NCBI RefSeq assembly: GCF_000211855.2
Contig: NC_015638.1
Span: forward strand, 868,001-932,000
Direction: 5' to 3'
Length of the DNA: 64,000 bases
Source of the DNA: Lacinutrix sp. 5H-3-7-4
GTDB taxonomy: Bacteria > Bacteroidota > Bacteroidia > Flavobacteriales > Flavobacteriaceae
The notes below the pieces were generated by a model, which was given only the letters and a program-made list of their open reading frames with translations, was not told where the DNA came from and did not search any database. The translations under genes and the position numbers were made by a program. Of this stretch, positions 35,501 to 44,673 are shown piece by piece (position 1 is the first letter of the stretch; every line of letters starts with the position of its first letter).

Positions 35501-35906
35501 TAATATTAGTGAAAGGTTAAACCTGTATACTCAATTAAACAATTTTAAAACCGAAGAAGAATTAGAAAAATTCGAAATAGATTTAATAGACCGTTTTGGA
35601 GAATTACCAACACAAGTTGTAGACTTACTAAATAGTGTTAGGCTAAAATGGTTAGCAACAAAATTAGGTTTAGAAAAAGTAATCATGAAAAAAGGAAAAT
35701 TAGTTGGCTATTTTATTAACGACCAACAAAGTAGCTTCTACCAAAGTGGTAATTTTACTAAACTATTAAAATACATTCAACAAAATCCAATGGCAGGTAA
35801 AATGAAAGAAAAACAAACCAGAAATGGTTTACGATTATTACTTACCTTTGATAATATTAAAACTGTAGATCAAGCCTTAAAGGCTTTAAAACCAATTTTG
35901 GCTTAG
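32544..35906 (+). CDS. mfd: Transcription-repair coupling factor
   Basis: Mfd removes RNA polymerase stalled at DNA lesions and recruits UvrA. Length 1120 aa, normal. Order: UvrB-like N-terminal region (about 1-350), RNA-polymerase-interaction domain (DYVTHIDHGIGKFGG, near 440), then the RecG-like translocase with Walker A GDVGFGKTEV (near 590), DEEQ box (near 690), TATPIPRTLQ and QMRGRVGRS, and the C-terminal UvrA-inhibiting domain. The GTG start fits the -7 element 18 nt upstream. Confidence 0.96.
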   Translation: MSKTLISQTYLKSLQLQKLQDSITQNENFDKNQDNTKSHLKGLVGSSLSFVVSESFKNAQKPFLLIFNDKEEAAFYLNDFEQLLNSKDVLFYPGSYRRPYQIEETDNANVLLRAEVLNRINSQKKPAIIVTYPDALFEKVVTRKELERNTLKINVGDDLNIDFVNEVLFEYKFKRVDFVTEPGEFSVRGGIVDVFSFSHDEPYRIEFFGDEVDSIRTFDVETQLSNEQIKKIGIIPNVENKFLEESRASFFKYIAQKTVVYTKNVDLLFSRIDSLFNKAEEAFKNLSSDLKHAEPQELFCNSTLLKKQLLEFNVVEFGNDAWLNPSQNISFNTTPQPAFNKQFNLLIENLNSNHNNGYKNYIACISEQQAKRFHDIFDDVEGQVHYETIIISLYQGFIDHENKIVCYTDHQIFERYHKFHLKNGYAKKQAITLKELTNLDIGDYVTHIDHGIGKFGGLKKIDVEGKKQEAIKLVYGERDILYLSIHSLHKITKFNGKDGKPPKVYKLGSKAWKTLKQKTKARVKHIAFNLIKLYAKRKLEKGYQYNTDSYLQHELEASFIYEDTPDQIKATADIKADMESERPMDRLICGDVGFGKTEVAIRAAFKAVDNGKQVAVLVPTTILAFQHHKTFSERLKEFPVTVDYLNRFRTAKEKRETIEKLEKGHVDIIIGTHQLVNKKVKFKDLGLLIVDEEQKFGVAVKEKLKTLKDNVDVLTLTATPIPRTLQFSLMAARDLSVITTPPPNRFPIESNVIRFNEETIRDAVSYEIQRGGQIFFIHNRIENIKEVAGMLQRLVPDAKIGIGHGQLDGKKLEELMLAFINGDFDVLVSTTIIESGLDVPNANTIFINNANNFGLSDLHQMRGRVGRSNKKAFCYFITPGYDAMTPDARKRIQALEQFTALGSGFNIAMKDLEIRGAGDLLGGEQSGFINEIGFDTYQKILNEAIEELKETEFKDLYSEDINDKEYVKDITIDTDFELLFPDDYINNISERLNLYTQLNNFKTEEELEKFEIDLIDRFGELPTQVVDLLNSVRLKWLATKLGLEKVIMKKGKLVGYFINDQQSSFYQSGNFTKLLKYIQQNPMAGKMKEKQTRNGLRLLLTFDNIKTVDQALKALKPILA

Positions 35907-35935
35907 TTTTTGTCTTAATAAAATAAACTAAAAAA

Positions 35936-37285
35936 ATGACTAAAAAAATTCTTTTTGTACTCGCTTTTTTACCTGTTATGTTGTTTGCACAACATAGTGT
36001 AAAAGGAACCTTTTCTCCTGCAGAACAGTTTAAATTTGCCTTTTTATATCGTGTTACCGCACAAACTTCTCTATTTGTAGGTAATGCAGATGTTGATGAA
36101 AAAGGAAACTTTGAAATTAAATTAGACTCTACAGCTGTACCAGGAACCTATAGGTTGGTTTACGCACAACCACAAGAAGAATACAACTTCGATTTTATTG
36201 TTAACAATAAAGAAGATGTTGTTTTAACATTCGATTTAGAGCAAGGTGTGAGTTTTATAGAATCTGCCGAAAATAAAATGTATACTTCATACAATAAAAG
36301 TATGGCTTTAGTAAACCAAAGTATACGAAAGTATTATGGCTCTGGAAAAAAAGATGAAAAAGGATATATGGAAATTTTTAAAATCCTTGAGCGTACACAA
36401 AATGAATTTGAAACAGCATCAAAAGGTATGATTGCTAATACTTTTATTAAAGCTTGCCACCCATACATTCCAACACAAGTGGAAGATGTTGCAACCTTTT
36501 CTAAAGGAGTAAAAAACAACTACTTTAAACATATAGATTTTAGTAATAAGTCACTTCAAAACTCTGGTTTTTTAATAGACAATACTATTAATTACGTTTT
36601 AGGGTTTGTAGATAGAAATAATCCTGATAAATCTTACATAGAGAATGTAGATACAGTAGTAAATGCTATTGGTAATAATCCAGAAATAAAGAAAATTTTA
36701 TTAGAAATACTTTGGAGTCAATTTGCTAGTGAAAACAATGAAGTTGTTGCAAATAAAATATCAGACAAGTATTTAATGTCTATAGCAAAAGCAAGTAAAG
36801 ACTTCGAGTTAACACAAACACTTACCTATTTTAAAAACGCTTCAATAGGTAATATAGCACCAGATTTTAATTTAAAAATTAAAGACAACAAAACTAATAA
36901 AACTGTAAGCTCTAAATTAAGTGCTTTAGATTCTTCAAACAACTATTTAATATTCTTTTGGAGCACAACATGCTCTCATTGTCTTGATGAAATTCCTAAG
37001 TTAAAAGAATACATAGCTAAACAAAATAAAGAAGATATTAAAGTAATTGCTATCGCATTAGATAATGATGAGTACCGCTGGAAAGAAATGACTTTTGAAT
37101 ATCCAGATTTTATTCACGTATTTGGAGAAGGTAAATGGGATAATGAAATAGGGAACCAGTATAATGTAACAAGCACGCCTTCATATTATATATTAGATAA
37201 AGACAAAAAAATAGTTTCTAAACCAGAAGATATAGATGGGTTTAAAACAAATTTTAATACCATTAAGTCTAAAACAAAAAAATAA
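35936..37285 (+). CDS. Exported thioredoxin-like protein (TlpA/ResA type)
   Basis: A 449-aa protein with a signal peptide (1-18, ending LFAQ). The N-terminal part (about 20-110) is a DUF4369-like beta domain (GTFSPAEQFKFAFLYRV ... YRLVYAQP), and a helical middle follows. The C-terminal thioredoxin fold (about 300-449) has the redox pair WSTTCSHCLDE, Cys346 and Cys349, and the cis-Pro region STPSYYILD. It is likely a periplasmic disulfide reductase or oxidase for envelope proteins. A perfect palindrome and a terminator follow the stop. Confidence 0.87.
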   Translation: MTKKILFVLAFLPVMLFAQHSVKGTFSPAEQFKFAFLYRVTAQTSLFVGNADVDEKGNFEIKLDSTAVPGTYRLVYAQPQEEYNFDFIVNNKEDVVLTFDLEQGVSFIESAENKMYTSYNKSMALVNQSIRKYYGSGKKDEKGYMEIFKILERTQNEFETASKGMIANTFIKACHPYIPTQVEDVATFSKGVKNNYFKHIDFSNKSLQNSGFLIDNTINYVLGFVDRNNPDKSYIENVDTVVNAIGNNPEIKKILLEILWSQFASENNEVVANKISDKYLMSIAKASKDFELTQTLTYFKNASIGNIAPDFNLKIKDNKTNKTVSSKLSALDSSNNYLIFFWSTTCSHCLDEIPKLKEYIAKQNKEDIKVIAIALDNDEYRWKEMTFEYPDFIHVFGEGKWDNEIGNQYNVTSTPSYYILDKDKKIVSKPEDIDGFKTNFNTIKSKTKK

Positions 37286-37304
37286 ACATTTTAATTAAAA
37301 TGTT
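37285..37304. repeat. Perfect 20-bp palindrome at the stop of the thioredoxin-like gene
   Basis: AACATTTTAATTAAAATGTT reads the same on both strands and begins on the last base of the TAA stop. It lies 8 bp before a separate terminator and has no T run of its own. Confidence 0.5.
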
Positions 37305-37312
37305 AGTAATAC

Positions 37313-37340
37313 AAAAAGCGAAGTACATACTTCGCTTTTT
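37313..37340. terminator. Bidirectional terminator
   Basis: AAAAAGCGAAGTA and its complement flank a 2-nt centre, with A and T runs on the two sides. It serves the thioredoxin-like gene (+) and yraN (-). Confidence 0.8.
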
Positions 37341-37346
37341 ATGTTT

Positions 37347-37706
37347 TTAAAAGTGATAAAAAGCATTTTCAAGATGCTCAATAACAAAACGCTTATTTTC
37401 CTTAACAATAGCTATAATATCAAAACGAACCTCTACATCCAATGCGTTTTCAATAACATATTCATTAACTGCTTTTACTAAACGTTGTATTTGTTTTGGT
37501 TTTACAAAATCTTGTGGATTTCCAAAATTTGTAGTCGACCGTGTTTTAACCTCTATAATTGCTAAAGTATCTTCTATTCTGGCAATAATATCAACCTCGG
37601 CTTTATCAAAACGGTAATTGCGTTCTACAATTTCATAGTCCTTTTTTAATAAAAAATCTACGGCTAATTGCTCTCCTTTTTTGCCAAGCTCGTTGTGTTT
37701 TGCCAT
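37347..37706 (-). CDS. yraN: YraN family (UPF0102) endonuclease-fold protein
   Basis: A 119-aa protein with the UPF0102 order: GKKGEQLAVDFLLKKDY, the nuclease-like ERNYRFDKAEVDIIAR, then IIEVKTRS, giving the PD-(D/E)XK-like set Glu, Asp, Glu-x-Lys. The family is related to Holliday-junction resolvases but has no firmly known role; recombination or natural transformation has been suggested. It lies 54 nt after the LD-carboxypeptidase gene on the same strand. Confidence 0.92.
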   Translation of the reverse strand: MAKHNELGKKGEQLAVDFLLKKDYEIVERNYRFDKAEVDIIARIEDTLAIIEVKTRSTTNFGNPQDFVKPKQIQRLVKAVNEYVIENALDVEVRFDIIAIVKENKRFVIEHLENAFYHF

Positions 37707-37760
37707 CGATAAGTAATCTGTTTTAGTATGCTGTTAGCAGTTATTTTTCATTACTAAAAA

Positions 37761-38768
37761 TTATTTTTCAAAAGTAATTGTAGATTGAGAACTATTAACG
37801 TCTAGTTGTATTGTTCTTCCTAAAATCATAGCTCTGTTATCATCTTCATGACCAGCAGGCATGTTAAACGCAATTGGAAAATTATAATCTTCTAAAGCAT
37901 CAATAATTAATTGCTCTACACTACTTCCCCAAAGTGTTGTGTTTTTTCTCATTCTACTCATATCTCCAACAATAACACCTTTGCAATTATCAAAATAACC
38001 AGCACGTTTCATACTTTGTAACATACGGTCTATATGGTATTTGTACTCACCTATTTCTTCAATAAATAATATTTTTCCATCCACATCAATACTAGTATTA
38101 GAACCTAACATAGTATGTAAAATAGTTAAATTCCCACCAACAAGTTGTCCTTTGGCACTACCTGTTCTATTATATTTTGATCCTGTTAAAGTATAAGCTA
38201 AAGGTTGTCCAAAAATTGCAGATTTAAAAGTTTCGATGCTTTTTTCAATTTTACTTAAATCATTAGGTAAACTCACACACATTATACCGTGAATTGTTTC
38301 TACTCCTATAGTATGTAATTGGTTATGTAAAGCTGTAATATCACTATATCCAATAATCCATTTAGGTTGTTTTAAAAATTTAGAATAATCAAGTTTATCT
38401 AAAATTCTAACCGTACCATAACCGCCACGTGCACTCCAAATCGCTTTTATACTTTTATCGTCTAATGCTTTCTGGAAATCTTCACAACGTTCTGCATCTG
38501 TTCCTGCAAAATGATTGTCTTTTTTAAAAACATTATCACCAACGATAACATTTAAATTCCAGCTTTCTAGTAATTTTTTAGCGCGGGCAACTTCATCATT
38601 TCTATTTTTTAAAATTCCTGAAGGCGCAACAATAGCAACAGTATCGCCAGCTTTTAAATAAGGTGGTTGTATCAATTTGTTTTCATTTTTACTTTGTGCA
38701 GTTAAACTGGTATTTCCAAATAGAAAAATAGCACTACACAAAATCAATATTATTCTAATTTTCGACAT
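37761..38768 (-). CDS. LD-carboxypeptidase (S66 family), exported
   Basis: A serine peptidase of the LdcA/MccF family, which cleaves the L-Lys/DAP-D-Ala bond of muropeptide tetrapeptides or hydrolyses acyl-sulfamates. Starting at MSKIRIILIL gives 335 aa with a signal peptide ending LTAQ. An ATG five codons further up adds MYIYN and is less likely. The nucleophile Ser lies in IGYSDITALH, Glu in LFIEEIGEYKYH and His in PAGHEDD. LdcA is usually cytoplasmic; the signal peptide suggests a periplasmic peptidoglycan-remodelling role, a common variant in Bacteroidota. Confidence 0.9.
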   Translation of the reverse strand: MSKIRIILILCSAIFLFGNTSLTAQSKNENKLIQPPYLKAGDTVAIVAPSGILKNRNDEVARAKKLLESWNLNVIVGDNVFKKDNHFAGTDAERCEDFQKALDDKSIKAIWSARGGYGTVRILDKLDYSKFLKQPKWIIGYSDITALHNQLHTIGVETIHGIMCVSLPNDLSKIEKSIETFKSAIFGQPLAYTLTGSKYNRTGSAKGQLVGGNLTILHTMLGSNTSIDVDGKILFIEEIGEYKYHIDRMLQSMKRAGYFDNCKGVIVGDMSRMRKNTTLWGSSVEQLIIDALEDYNFPIAFNMPAGHEDDNRAMILGRTIQLDVNSSQSTITFEK

Positions 38769-38811
38769 ATTGTAAATGTACATTTTTTTTCTAAATGGCT
38801 ATCAAAATGTG

Positions 38812-38819
38812 TACTTTTA
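38812..38819 (+). promoter_or_regulatory. Near-consensus -7 element (TACTTTTA) of metG
   Basis: It is one base off TAnnTTTG and lies 25 nt before the ATG at 38837. Its position inside a possible upstream extension of the frame argues that the extension is not translated. Confidence 0.45.
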
Positions 38820-38836
38820 CGGCTTCAAAAGAAAAG

Positions 38837-40900
38837 ATGATGTCAAAAAGATATACAATTACCGCAGCATTACCATATACTAATGGTCCAATACATATTG
38901 GACATTTAGCAGGTGTGTATGTACCGGCAGATATTTATGCAAGATATAAGCGTTTAACTGGTAACGATGTTGCTTTTATTTGTGGAAGTGATGAACATGG
39001 TGTGCCAATTACTATTAAAGCAAAAAAAGAAGGCGTTACACCACAGCAAATTGTAGATAGATATCATAAAATAATTAAAGATTCTTTTGAAGATTTTGGT
39101 ATTACTTTCGATAATTACTCTAGAACGTCTGCCAAAATTCATCACGATACAGCTTCAGAGTTTTTTAAAACATTATACGATAAAAATGAGTTTGTTGAAG
39201 AAGTATCTGAACAATTATACGATGCAGAAGCTAACCAGTTTTTAGCCGATAGGTTTGTTATTGGTACTTGCCCAAAATGTGGCAATGAAGAAAGTTATGG
39301 TGATCAATGTGAAAAGTGTGGAACCAGCCATAATGCTACAGATTTAATAAATCCTAAATCTGCAATTACAGGAAATGTTCCTACTTTAAAAGAAACAAAA
39401 CACTGGTTTTTACCATTAAACAAACATGAGCAATTTTTAAAAGACTGGATTCTTGAAGGTCATAAAAAAGATTGGAAACCTAATGTATACGGTCAAGTTA
39501 AATCTTGGATAGACGATGGTTTAAGACCAAGAGCAGTAACACGTGACCTTGATTGGGGAATTCCTGTACCTGTTCCTGGTGGCGAAGGCAAAGTACTTTA
39601 TGTTTGGTTTGATGCGCCAATTGGTTATATATCTGCAACTAAAGAATGGGCTGCAAGAGAAGGCAAAGATTGGGAACCGTACTGGAAAGATGAAGACACT
39701 AAATTAGTACACTTTATTGGTAAAGATAATATTGTATTTCATTGTATAATTTTTCCTGCTATGCTAAAAGCAGAAGGATCTTACATATTACCAGATAATG
39801 TACCTGCTAATGAGTTTTTAAATTTAGAAGGCAATAAATTATCAACATCTAAAAATTGGGCTGTTTGGTTACCAGAATATTTACAAGACTTCCCAAACAA
39901 ACAAGATGTTTTGCGTTATGCTTTAACAGCAAATGCACCAGAAACAAAAGATAACGATTTTACTTGGAAAGATTTTCAAGCAAGAAACAACAACGAGTTA
40001 GTTGCCATATTTGGAAACTTTATAAATCGTGTAGTTGTTTTAACTAATAAATATTATAACGGTATAGTACCAAAACCAGGAGAATATTCTAGTGTAGACC
40101 AAGAAACTCTAGCTGCAATAAACGCATACCCAAGTGTAATAGAGAGTTCTTTAGAACGCTACCGTTTTAGAGAAGCATCTCAAGAGTTAATGAATTTAGC
40201 AAGACTTGGAAATAAATATTTAGCAGACGAAGAACCATGGAAATTAATTAAAACAGATGGAGAGAGAACAAAAACAATAATGTTTGTAGCGCTACAAATA
40301 GCATCAGCTTTAGCAATATTAAGCGAACCGTTTTTACCATTTACCTCTGCAAAATTAAAATCTATTTTAGCATTTAATAACCTTGCCGAAGCACAAAACT
40401 GGACTGATGTTTCATCAAATGAAATTTTACTTCCAACAGATCATCAAATAGGAAAAGGAGAACTTTTATTCTCTAAAATTGAAGACAAAGAAATACAGAC
40501 ACAATTAGATAAATTAGAAGCTAGTAAAAAAGCTAATGAGGCTGCAAATAAAGTTGTAGAACCACAAAAAGACACCATTACTTATGATGATTTTACAAAG
40601 TTAGACATGCGTGTTGGCACTATTTTAGAAGCAGAAAAAATGCCAAAAGCAAAAAAACTACTTGTTTTAAAAGTAGATACTGGCATTGATGTAAGAACAA
40701 TTGTTTCTGGTATTGCAGAAAGTTTTACTGCCGAAGAAGTTGTTGGTAAAAAAGTAACAGTATTAGTAAATCTTGCACCAAGAGCATTACGTGGTGTAGA
40801 AAGCGAAGGCATGATTTTAATGACAGAAACTCCCGAAGGAAAACTAGTGTTTGTGAATCCAGACCAAGCAGAAGTAATTAATGGCCTAACTATTAACTAG
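38837..40900 (+). CDS. metG: Methionyl-tRNA synthetase with C-terminal tRNA-binding domain
   Basis: It charges tRNA-Met. Class I synthetase of the MetRS1 type, 687 aa from the ATG chosen (MMSKRYTIT; the next Met one codon on is equally possible). HIGH motif at about 20-23, zinc knuckle with four Cys (CPKC ... CEKC, near 145-160), KMSKS-equivalent KLSTS near 333. The C-terminal EMAPII/Arc1p-like OB fold (about 580-687, [19 protein letters not shown]) aids dimerisation and tRNA binding. An ATG 14 codons upstream (MAIKMCTF...) is in frame but overlaps the likely promoter. Confidence 0.95.
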   Translation: MMSKRYTITAALPYTNGPIHIGHLAGVYVPADIYARYKRLTGNDVAFICGSDEHGVPITIKAKKEGVTPQQIVDRYHKIIKDSFEDFGITFDNYSRTSAKIHHDTASEFFKTLYDKNEFVEEVSEQLYDAEANQFLADRFVIGTCPKCGNEESYGDQCEKCGTSHNATDLINPKSAITGNVPTLKETKHWFLPLNKHEQFLKDWILEGHKKDWKPNVYGQVKSWIDDGLRPRAVTRDLDWGIPVPVPGGEGKVLYVWFDAPIGYISATKEWAAREGKDWEPYWKDEDTKLVHFIGKDNIVFHCIIFPAMLKAEGSYILPDNVPANEFLNLEGNKLSTSKNWAVWLPEYLQDFPNKQDVLRYALTANAPETKDNDFTWKDFQARNNNELVAIFGNFINRVVVLTNKYYNGIVPKPGEYSSVDQETLAAINAYPSVIESSLERYRFREASQELMNLARLGNKYLADEEPWKLIKTDGERTKTIMFVALQIASALAILSEPFLPFTSAKLKSILAFNNLAEAQNWTDVSSNEILLPTDHQIGKGELLFSKIEDKEIQTQLDKLEASKKANEAANKVVEPQKDTITYDDFTKLDMRVGTILEAEKMPKAKKLLVLKVDTGIDVRTIVSGIAESFTAEEVVGKKVTVLVNLAPRALRGVESEGMILMTETPEGKLVFVNPDQAEVINGLTIN

Positions 40901-40938
40901 ATAATCAATTTAATTTTTAAAACTAACCAAGCTTATTT

Positions 40939-42114
40939 ATGAAAAAACTATTAACTCTATCATTCTTTCTATGTTCAACAATTTTATTTTCTCAAATGAA
41001 ATATAAAAAAGGACATATTATTAAAAAAAATGGTGAAAAAACAAATGTGTTAATTAAATACCAAAATAAAGATCATGTTCCAGATTTTTTTAACTATAAA
41101 ATTTCTAAAAGTGATGCAAAACAAGAAATATCGATAAAAGAGATTAAAGAAATTGAAATCTATAATATAGCTAAATATAGAACCATAACAGCAGACGTAG
41201 ACATTTCAGGCACTAAAGAAATAAAATTAGCTCCAAAAGATTTTTTTGCAGAAATTATTGTGGAAGGTAAAGCCAATCTATACTATTTTAAAAATAAAAC
41301 AGAAACACATTTTATATATAGTGTAGACAACAAACCTAATAAAGAATTGATAAAAAAATCATTTAAAAAAGGTGAGTTAACAGGATTTAATAACGATTAT
41401 ATAAAAAAATTAGTTGTTGATGTTAATTGTAATAATATGGATATTCAATCTGTAAAATTAAAAAAAGAAGATTTAAAAAATCACTTTATTAATTACAATG
41501 AATGTAATAACCAACCTTCTAAATACATAGAAAAAGAACAAAAAACGAAGTTTAATGTTAATATTATAGGAGGAATAAATAATTCTAGTCTTGAATTAGA
41601 TTTCTCAAATTATAACAGCCCAACAGTGGACAACTACTTTGATTATGGATCTAAAACAACTTTAACTTTTGGAGCTGAAATTGAAGTAATATTTCCCATA
41701 AACAACTATAAATATTCGTTTATTTCTGGGTTATATTATAGAAGCTTTGAGGGAGAAACTTTAAACAGTCAAACTTCAGATCCAACATCTATTAAATATA
41801 ATAGTATTGAAATTGCAGTTGGAGCTAGACATTACATGTATTTAAACCAAAATTCAAAACTTTTTATAGACGCAAGTGGCTATGTGAATTTAGTAAATGA
41901 TAATAATATAACTCTTAAAGCTACAGGTACTCAGGTAGACATTAACTCAGATTTTAAAACGCCTCTTCGTTTAGGTTTAGGATTGGGCTATAAATATAAA
42001 AAATATGGTATAGCTTTTAAATGGTTTGCACCTCACAATATTACAAACAATTATAATGTGTTAACTACTTCTTTTAAAAACACCTCTCTAATTTTATCTT
42101 ATAATATATTGTAG
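40939..42114 (+). CDS. Putative outer-membrane beta-barrel protein
   Basis: A 391-aa protein with a signal peptide (about 1-19, ending LFSQ). The first 190 residues are a soluble, Lys-rich beta region (KKGHIIKKNGEKTNVLIKY...). The last 185 residues alternate hydrophobic and polar residues with Gly and aromatics (INNSSLELDF, YSFISGLYYRSF, LRLGLGLGYKYKKYGIAFKW), as expected for an eight-strand porin-like barrel, and end SLILSYNIL. No ligand or function can be given. It precedes the MG2/plug protein gene, 80 nt away. Confidence 0.7.
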   Translation: MKKLLTLSFFLCSTILFSQMKYKKGHIIKKNGEKTNVLIKYQNKDHVPDFFNYKISKSDAKQEISIKEIKEIEIYNIAKYRTITADVDISGTKEIKLAPKDFFAEIIVEGKANLYYFKNKTETHFIYSVDNKPNKELIKKSFKKGELTGFNNDYIKKLVVDVNCNNMDIQSVKLKKEDLKNHFINYNECNNQPSKYIEKEQKTKFNVNIIGGINNSSLELDFSNYNSPTVDNYFDYGSKTTLTFGAEIEVIFPINNYKYSFISGLYYRSFEGETLNSQTSDPTSIKYNSIEIAVGARHYMYLNQNSKLFIDASGYVNLVNDNNITLKATGTQVDINSDFKTPLRLGLGLGYKYKKYGIAFKWFAPHNITNNYNVLTTSFKNTSLILSYNIL

Positions 42115-42186
42115 AAAAAACAATTAACAAATCACCAAAAACAATGGCGTGATTATTGATAAAATTACGACTTAGACCAATAAAAC

Positions 42187-42254
42187 ATTCGAATATGATA
42201 AAAAAACTAAAATTTTTCCTAATCGTCACTTTTCTTTTTTTATCATATTCGAAT
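42187..42254 (+). repeat. Perfect 20-bp inverted repeat spanning a start codon and signal-peptide codons
   Basis: The left arm 42187-42206 (ATTCGAATATGATAAAAAA plus A) and the right arm 42235-42254 are exact reverse complements around a 28-nt spacer. The start codon ATG (42195) lies in the left arm and codons for LFLSYSN lie in the right. In mRNA this would be a long hairpin hiding the start. Each arm ends with the self-complementary ATTCGAAT. Confidence 0.8.
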
Positions 42255-44564
42255 ATAATATATGCTCAAAAACCTAATGATAGCCTATTTAAAGCTTTCG
42301 CTTCATACTCTAAAATTTCAAGAGAAATTACCTTTGCTCATTTAAATAAATCAACTTATATAAAAGGTGAAACAATGGGTTTTACTTCGTACGTTTTAGA
42401 TAAGAAATCTAAAAAACCTTCATTACTTACTACTAATTTATATTGTATAATTGAAGACTCTAATAAAACTATTGTAAAAAGTAAACTTATTAAAATCACT
42501 AATGGTGTTGCCAACGCAAATTTTAATATAGATACTACATTTACCTCGGGAGATTATGTGTTTAAAGCCTATACAAACTGGCAAAAAAATTTTAATGAAC
42601 AAAATTTTTACACGCAACCTTTTAAAGTATTAAATATAGACAAGGAAAACAATAATAACAACACAGATATTGCAAAGCATAGCATAGATGCCCAATTTTT
42701 ACCCGAAAGTGGTCATGCAATATATGATGTAGAAAATACTTTTGGAGTAATCACTAAAAATAAATATGGAAATAGTATTGCAAACGTTTCAGGAAAAGTT
42801 TTAGATTCTGAAAATAACATTATTATAAGTTTCAAAACAAATCATTTAGGCATTGGCCGTTTTTCTTTTACGCCATCATCTGATAAAAAATACAATGTAG
42901 AATTAAATATAGATGAAAAAAAATATCTTTTTAAACTAAATAATATTGAAAAAAAAGGAGTCACTCTAAATTTAAAAAGAACAAACAGTAAAGTTATTAT
43001 AAGCTTAAAAACAAACAAAAAAACTCAAAGAGATATTAAAAATGAAGCCTATAGATTAACAATACACAACGGTGATAAATTAGAAATAATTGAAATTGAT
43101 TTTCGAAATAAAACTGAAATAACTTCTTTAATAAACTTAAGCAAGCTAAATACGGGTATAAATGTTTTTACACTTTTTAACTCTGAAAACAAGCCAATTC
43201 TTGAACGTTTATTTTTCAATTATAATGGAATTAACACACTAAACAAAGTTACAAGCAGTTTTTCTAAGTTAGCAGATTCTACTATAATAAATTTAAAATT
43301 TGATGCATCTAATTACAACAATTTAAGTATTTCTGTTTTACCTGAAAATACAAGATCTTATAATCATCATCATAATATTTTATCTTATACTTTTTTACAA
43401 CCTTATATAAATAGTTACATAGAGAATGCTAAATATTATTTTACAGATATTTCTTCAAAAAAAATGCAGAGTTTAGATAATTTACTAATTACACAAGGTT
43501 GGAGTAGTTACAATTGGTTTAACATATTTAATAACCCACCAAAAGTTAATTACGTATTTGAGAAAGGAATTTACTTTAAAGCTAATATTAACAACTCTAA
43601 ATCTAATAAATTTATAATGTATCCCACTCAAAATAATAAATCTATGGTTTTTGACACTTCCATAGGAGATAGTAAATTTGAACTTAGAGATTTTTACCCA
43701 ATTAATAATGAAAAATTAAATATTGCAGAATTTAATAAAAAAGGAGATTTAAAAAAACCTGGATTGTATATTCAATTCTACCCTTCAAAAATTTCTAGCA
43801 TAAAAAATAAAATAGAAGTTTTAAAAATTAATTCTAATTTTAAAAATATTAATACAGTAAATAATGTTTTTTTAAGTTCAAATCTTGATAAAACTCAGAA
43901 ATTAGATGAAGTGTATATTGAATCTAAAAAAAAGGAAAAAAGATTAGAAAAATTAAGACGCTCTTCTTGGGGTAAAATTGATATTTGGAATGATAATATG
44001 AGAGAAAGGACTCCAAATTTAATGGCATATTTTAGTTCTTACTTCGCTACTGGTATAGATTCAAAAGGCAACCCATATATTATAAACAGAAATGCTAATA
44101 GTCTTACAGGCAGAACAAATCCTTTAGTTTTTTTAAATGATTTACCGTTATTAGATCTAGCCCGAATATCTTCTATACCTATGACTACTATAGATTATAT
44201 AGAAATCAATAAAAGTGGAATTGGAGAAGGCATTAGAGGTGGAGCTGGAGTAATTAAGATATATACGAACGATAATTTAATGGTATCTAATAACTCAAAA
44301 GGAAAAAATTATAAATCTTATAAAATACCTTTAACTTTTAGTGAAGATAAAAAATTTTACAAACCGGTATATACTTCCTATACTAGTGATTTTTTTAAAT
44401 ATTATGGCGTTATAGATTGGATATCTAATTTAAAAATAAACAATAACGGTATAGCTTCATTTAAAATTGAAAACCCAAAAATAAAAAGTATAAAACTATT
44501 TATTGAGGGTATGACAAATGATGGAGATTTTATATCTACAACAAAAGTAGTTAACCTAAATTAA
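42195..44564 (+). CDS. Envelope protein with MG2-like and TonB-plug-like domains
   Basis: A 789-aa exported protein from ATG 42195 (MIKKLKFFLIV), with a signal peptide ending IYAQ. The frame continues 13 codons further up to a TTG, but that would bury the signal. The N-terminal half looks like macroglobulin MG2-type beta domains (TFAHLNKSTYIKGETMGF, FTSGDYVFKAYTNW). Near the C-terminus a plug-like segment appears (NPLVFLNDLPLLDLARISS ... IDYIEINKSGIGEGIRGGAG), yet no 22-strand barrel follows. Similar orphan MG2/plug proteins occur in Bacteroidota; function unknown. A perfect inverted repeat covers the start. Confidence 0.78.
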   Translation: MIKKLKFFLIVTFLFLSYSNIIYAQKPNDSLFKAFASYSKISREITFAHLNKSTYIKGETMGFTSYVLDKKSKKPSLLTTNLYCIIEDSNKTIVKSKLIKITNGVANANFNIDTTFTSGDYVFKAYTNWQKNFNEQNFYTQPFKVLNIDKENNNNNTDIAKHSIDAQFLPESGHAIYDVENTFGVITKNKYGNSIANVSGKVLDSENNIIISFKTNHLGIGRFSFTPSSDKKYNVELNIDEKKYLFKLNNIEKKGVTLNLKRTNSKVIISLKTNKKTQRDIKNEAYRLTIHNGDKLEIIEIDFRNKTEITSLINLSKLNTGINVFTLFNSENKPILERLFFNYNGINTLNKVTSSFSKLADSTIINLKFDASNYNNLSISVLPENTRSYNHHHNILSYTFLQPYINSYIENAKYYFTDISSKKMQSLDNLLITQGWSSYNWFNIFNNPPKVNYVFEKGIYFKANINNSKSNKFIMYPTQNNKSMVFDTSIGDSKFELRDFYPINNEKLNIAEFNKKGDLKKPGLYIQFYPSKISSIKNKIEVLKINSNFKNINTVNNVFLSSNLDKTQKLDEVYIESKKKEKRLEKLRRSSWGKIDIWNDNMRERTPNLMAYFSSYFATGIDSKGNPYIINRNANSLTGRTNPLVFLNDLPLLDLARISSIPMTTIDYIEINKSGIGEGIRGGAGVIKIYTNDNLMVSNNSKGKNYKSYKIPLTFSEDKKFYKPVYTSYTSDFFKYYGVIDWISNLKINNNGIASFKIENPKIKSIKLFIEGMTNDGDFISTTKVVNLN

Positions 44565-44673
44565 TATTACTTTTACTCACATACACACTTCGTTAAACAT
44601 TTGCTAATTGAGTTTTTTTTAATAATGTTTCATAATTGCGATTGTATTTTTATATAAATCAAAATTAGAAACC

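Noticed and set aside
38795-38836. Upstream in-frame extension of metG
   Set aside because: Contains the likely -7 element, and MetRS proteins start near the [10 protein letters not shown] stretch.
42187-42254. Invertible (phase-variable) switch
   Set aside because: The spacer is only 28 bp, no recombinase gene is nearby, and inversion would only scramble the signal peptide; an mRNA hairpin is simpler.
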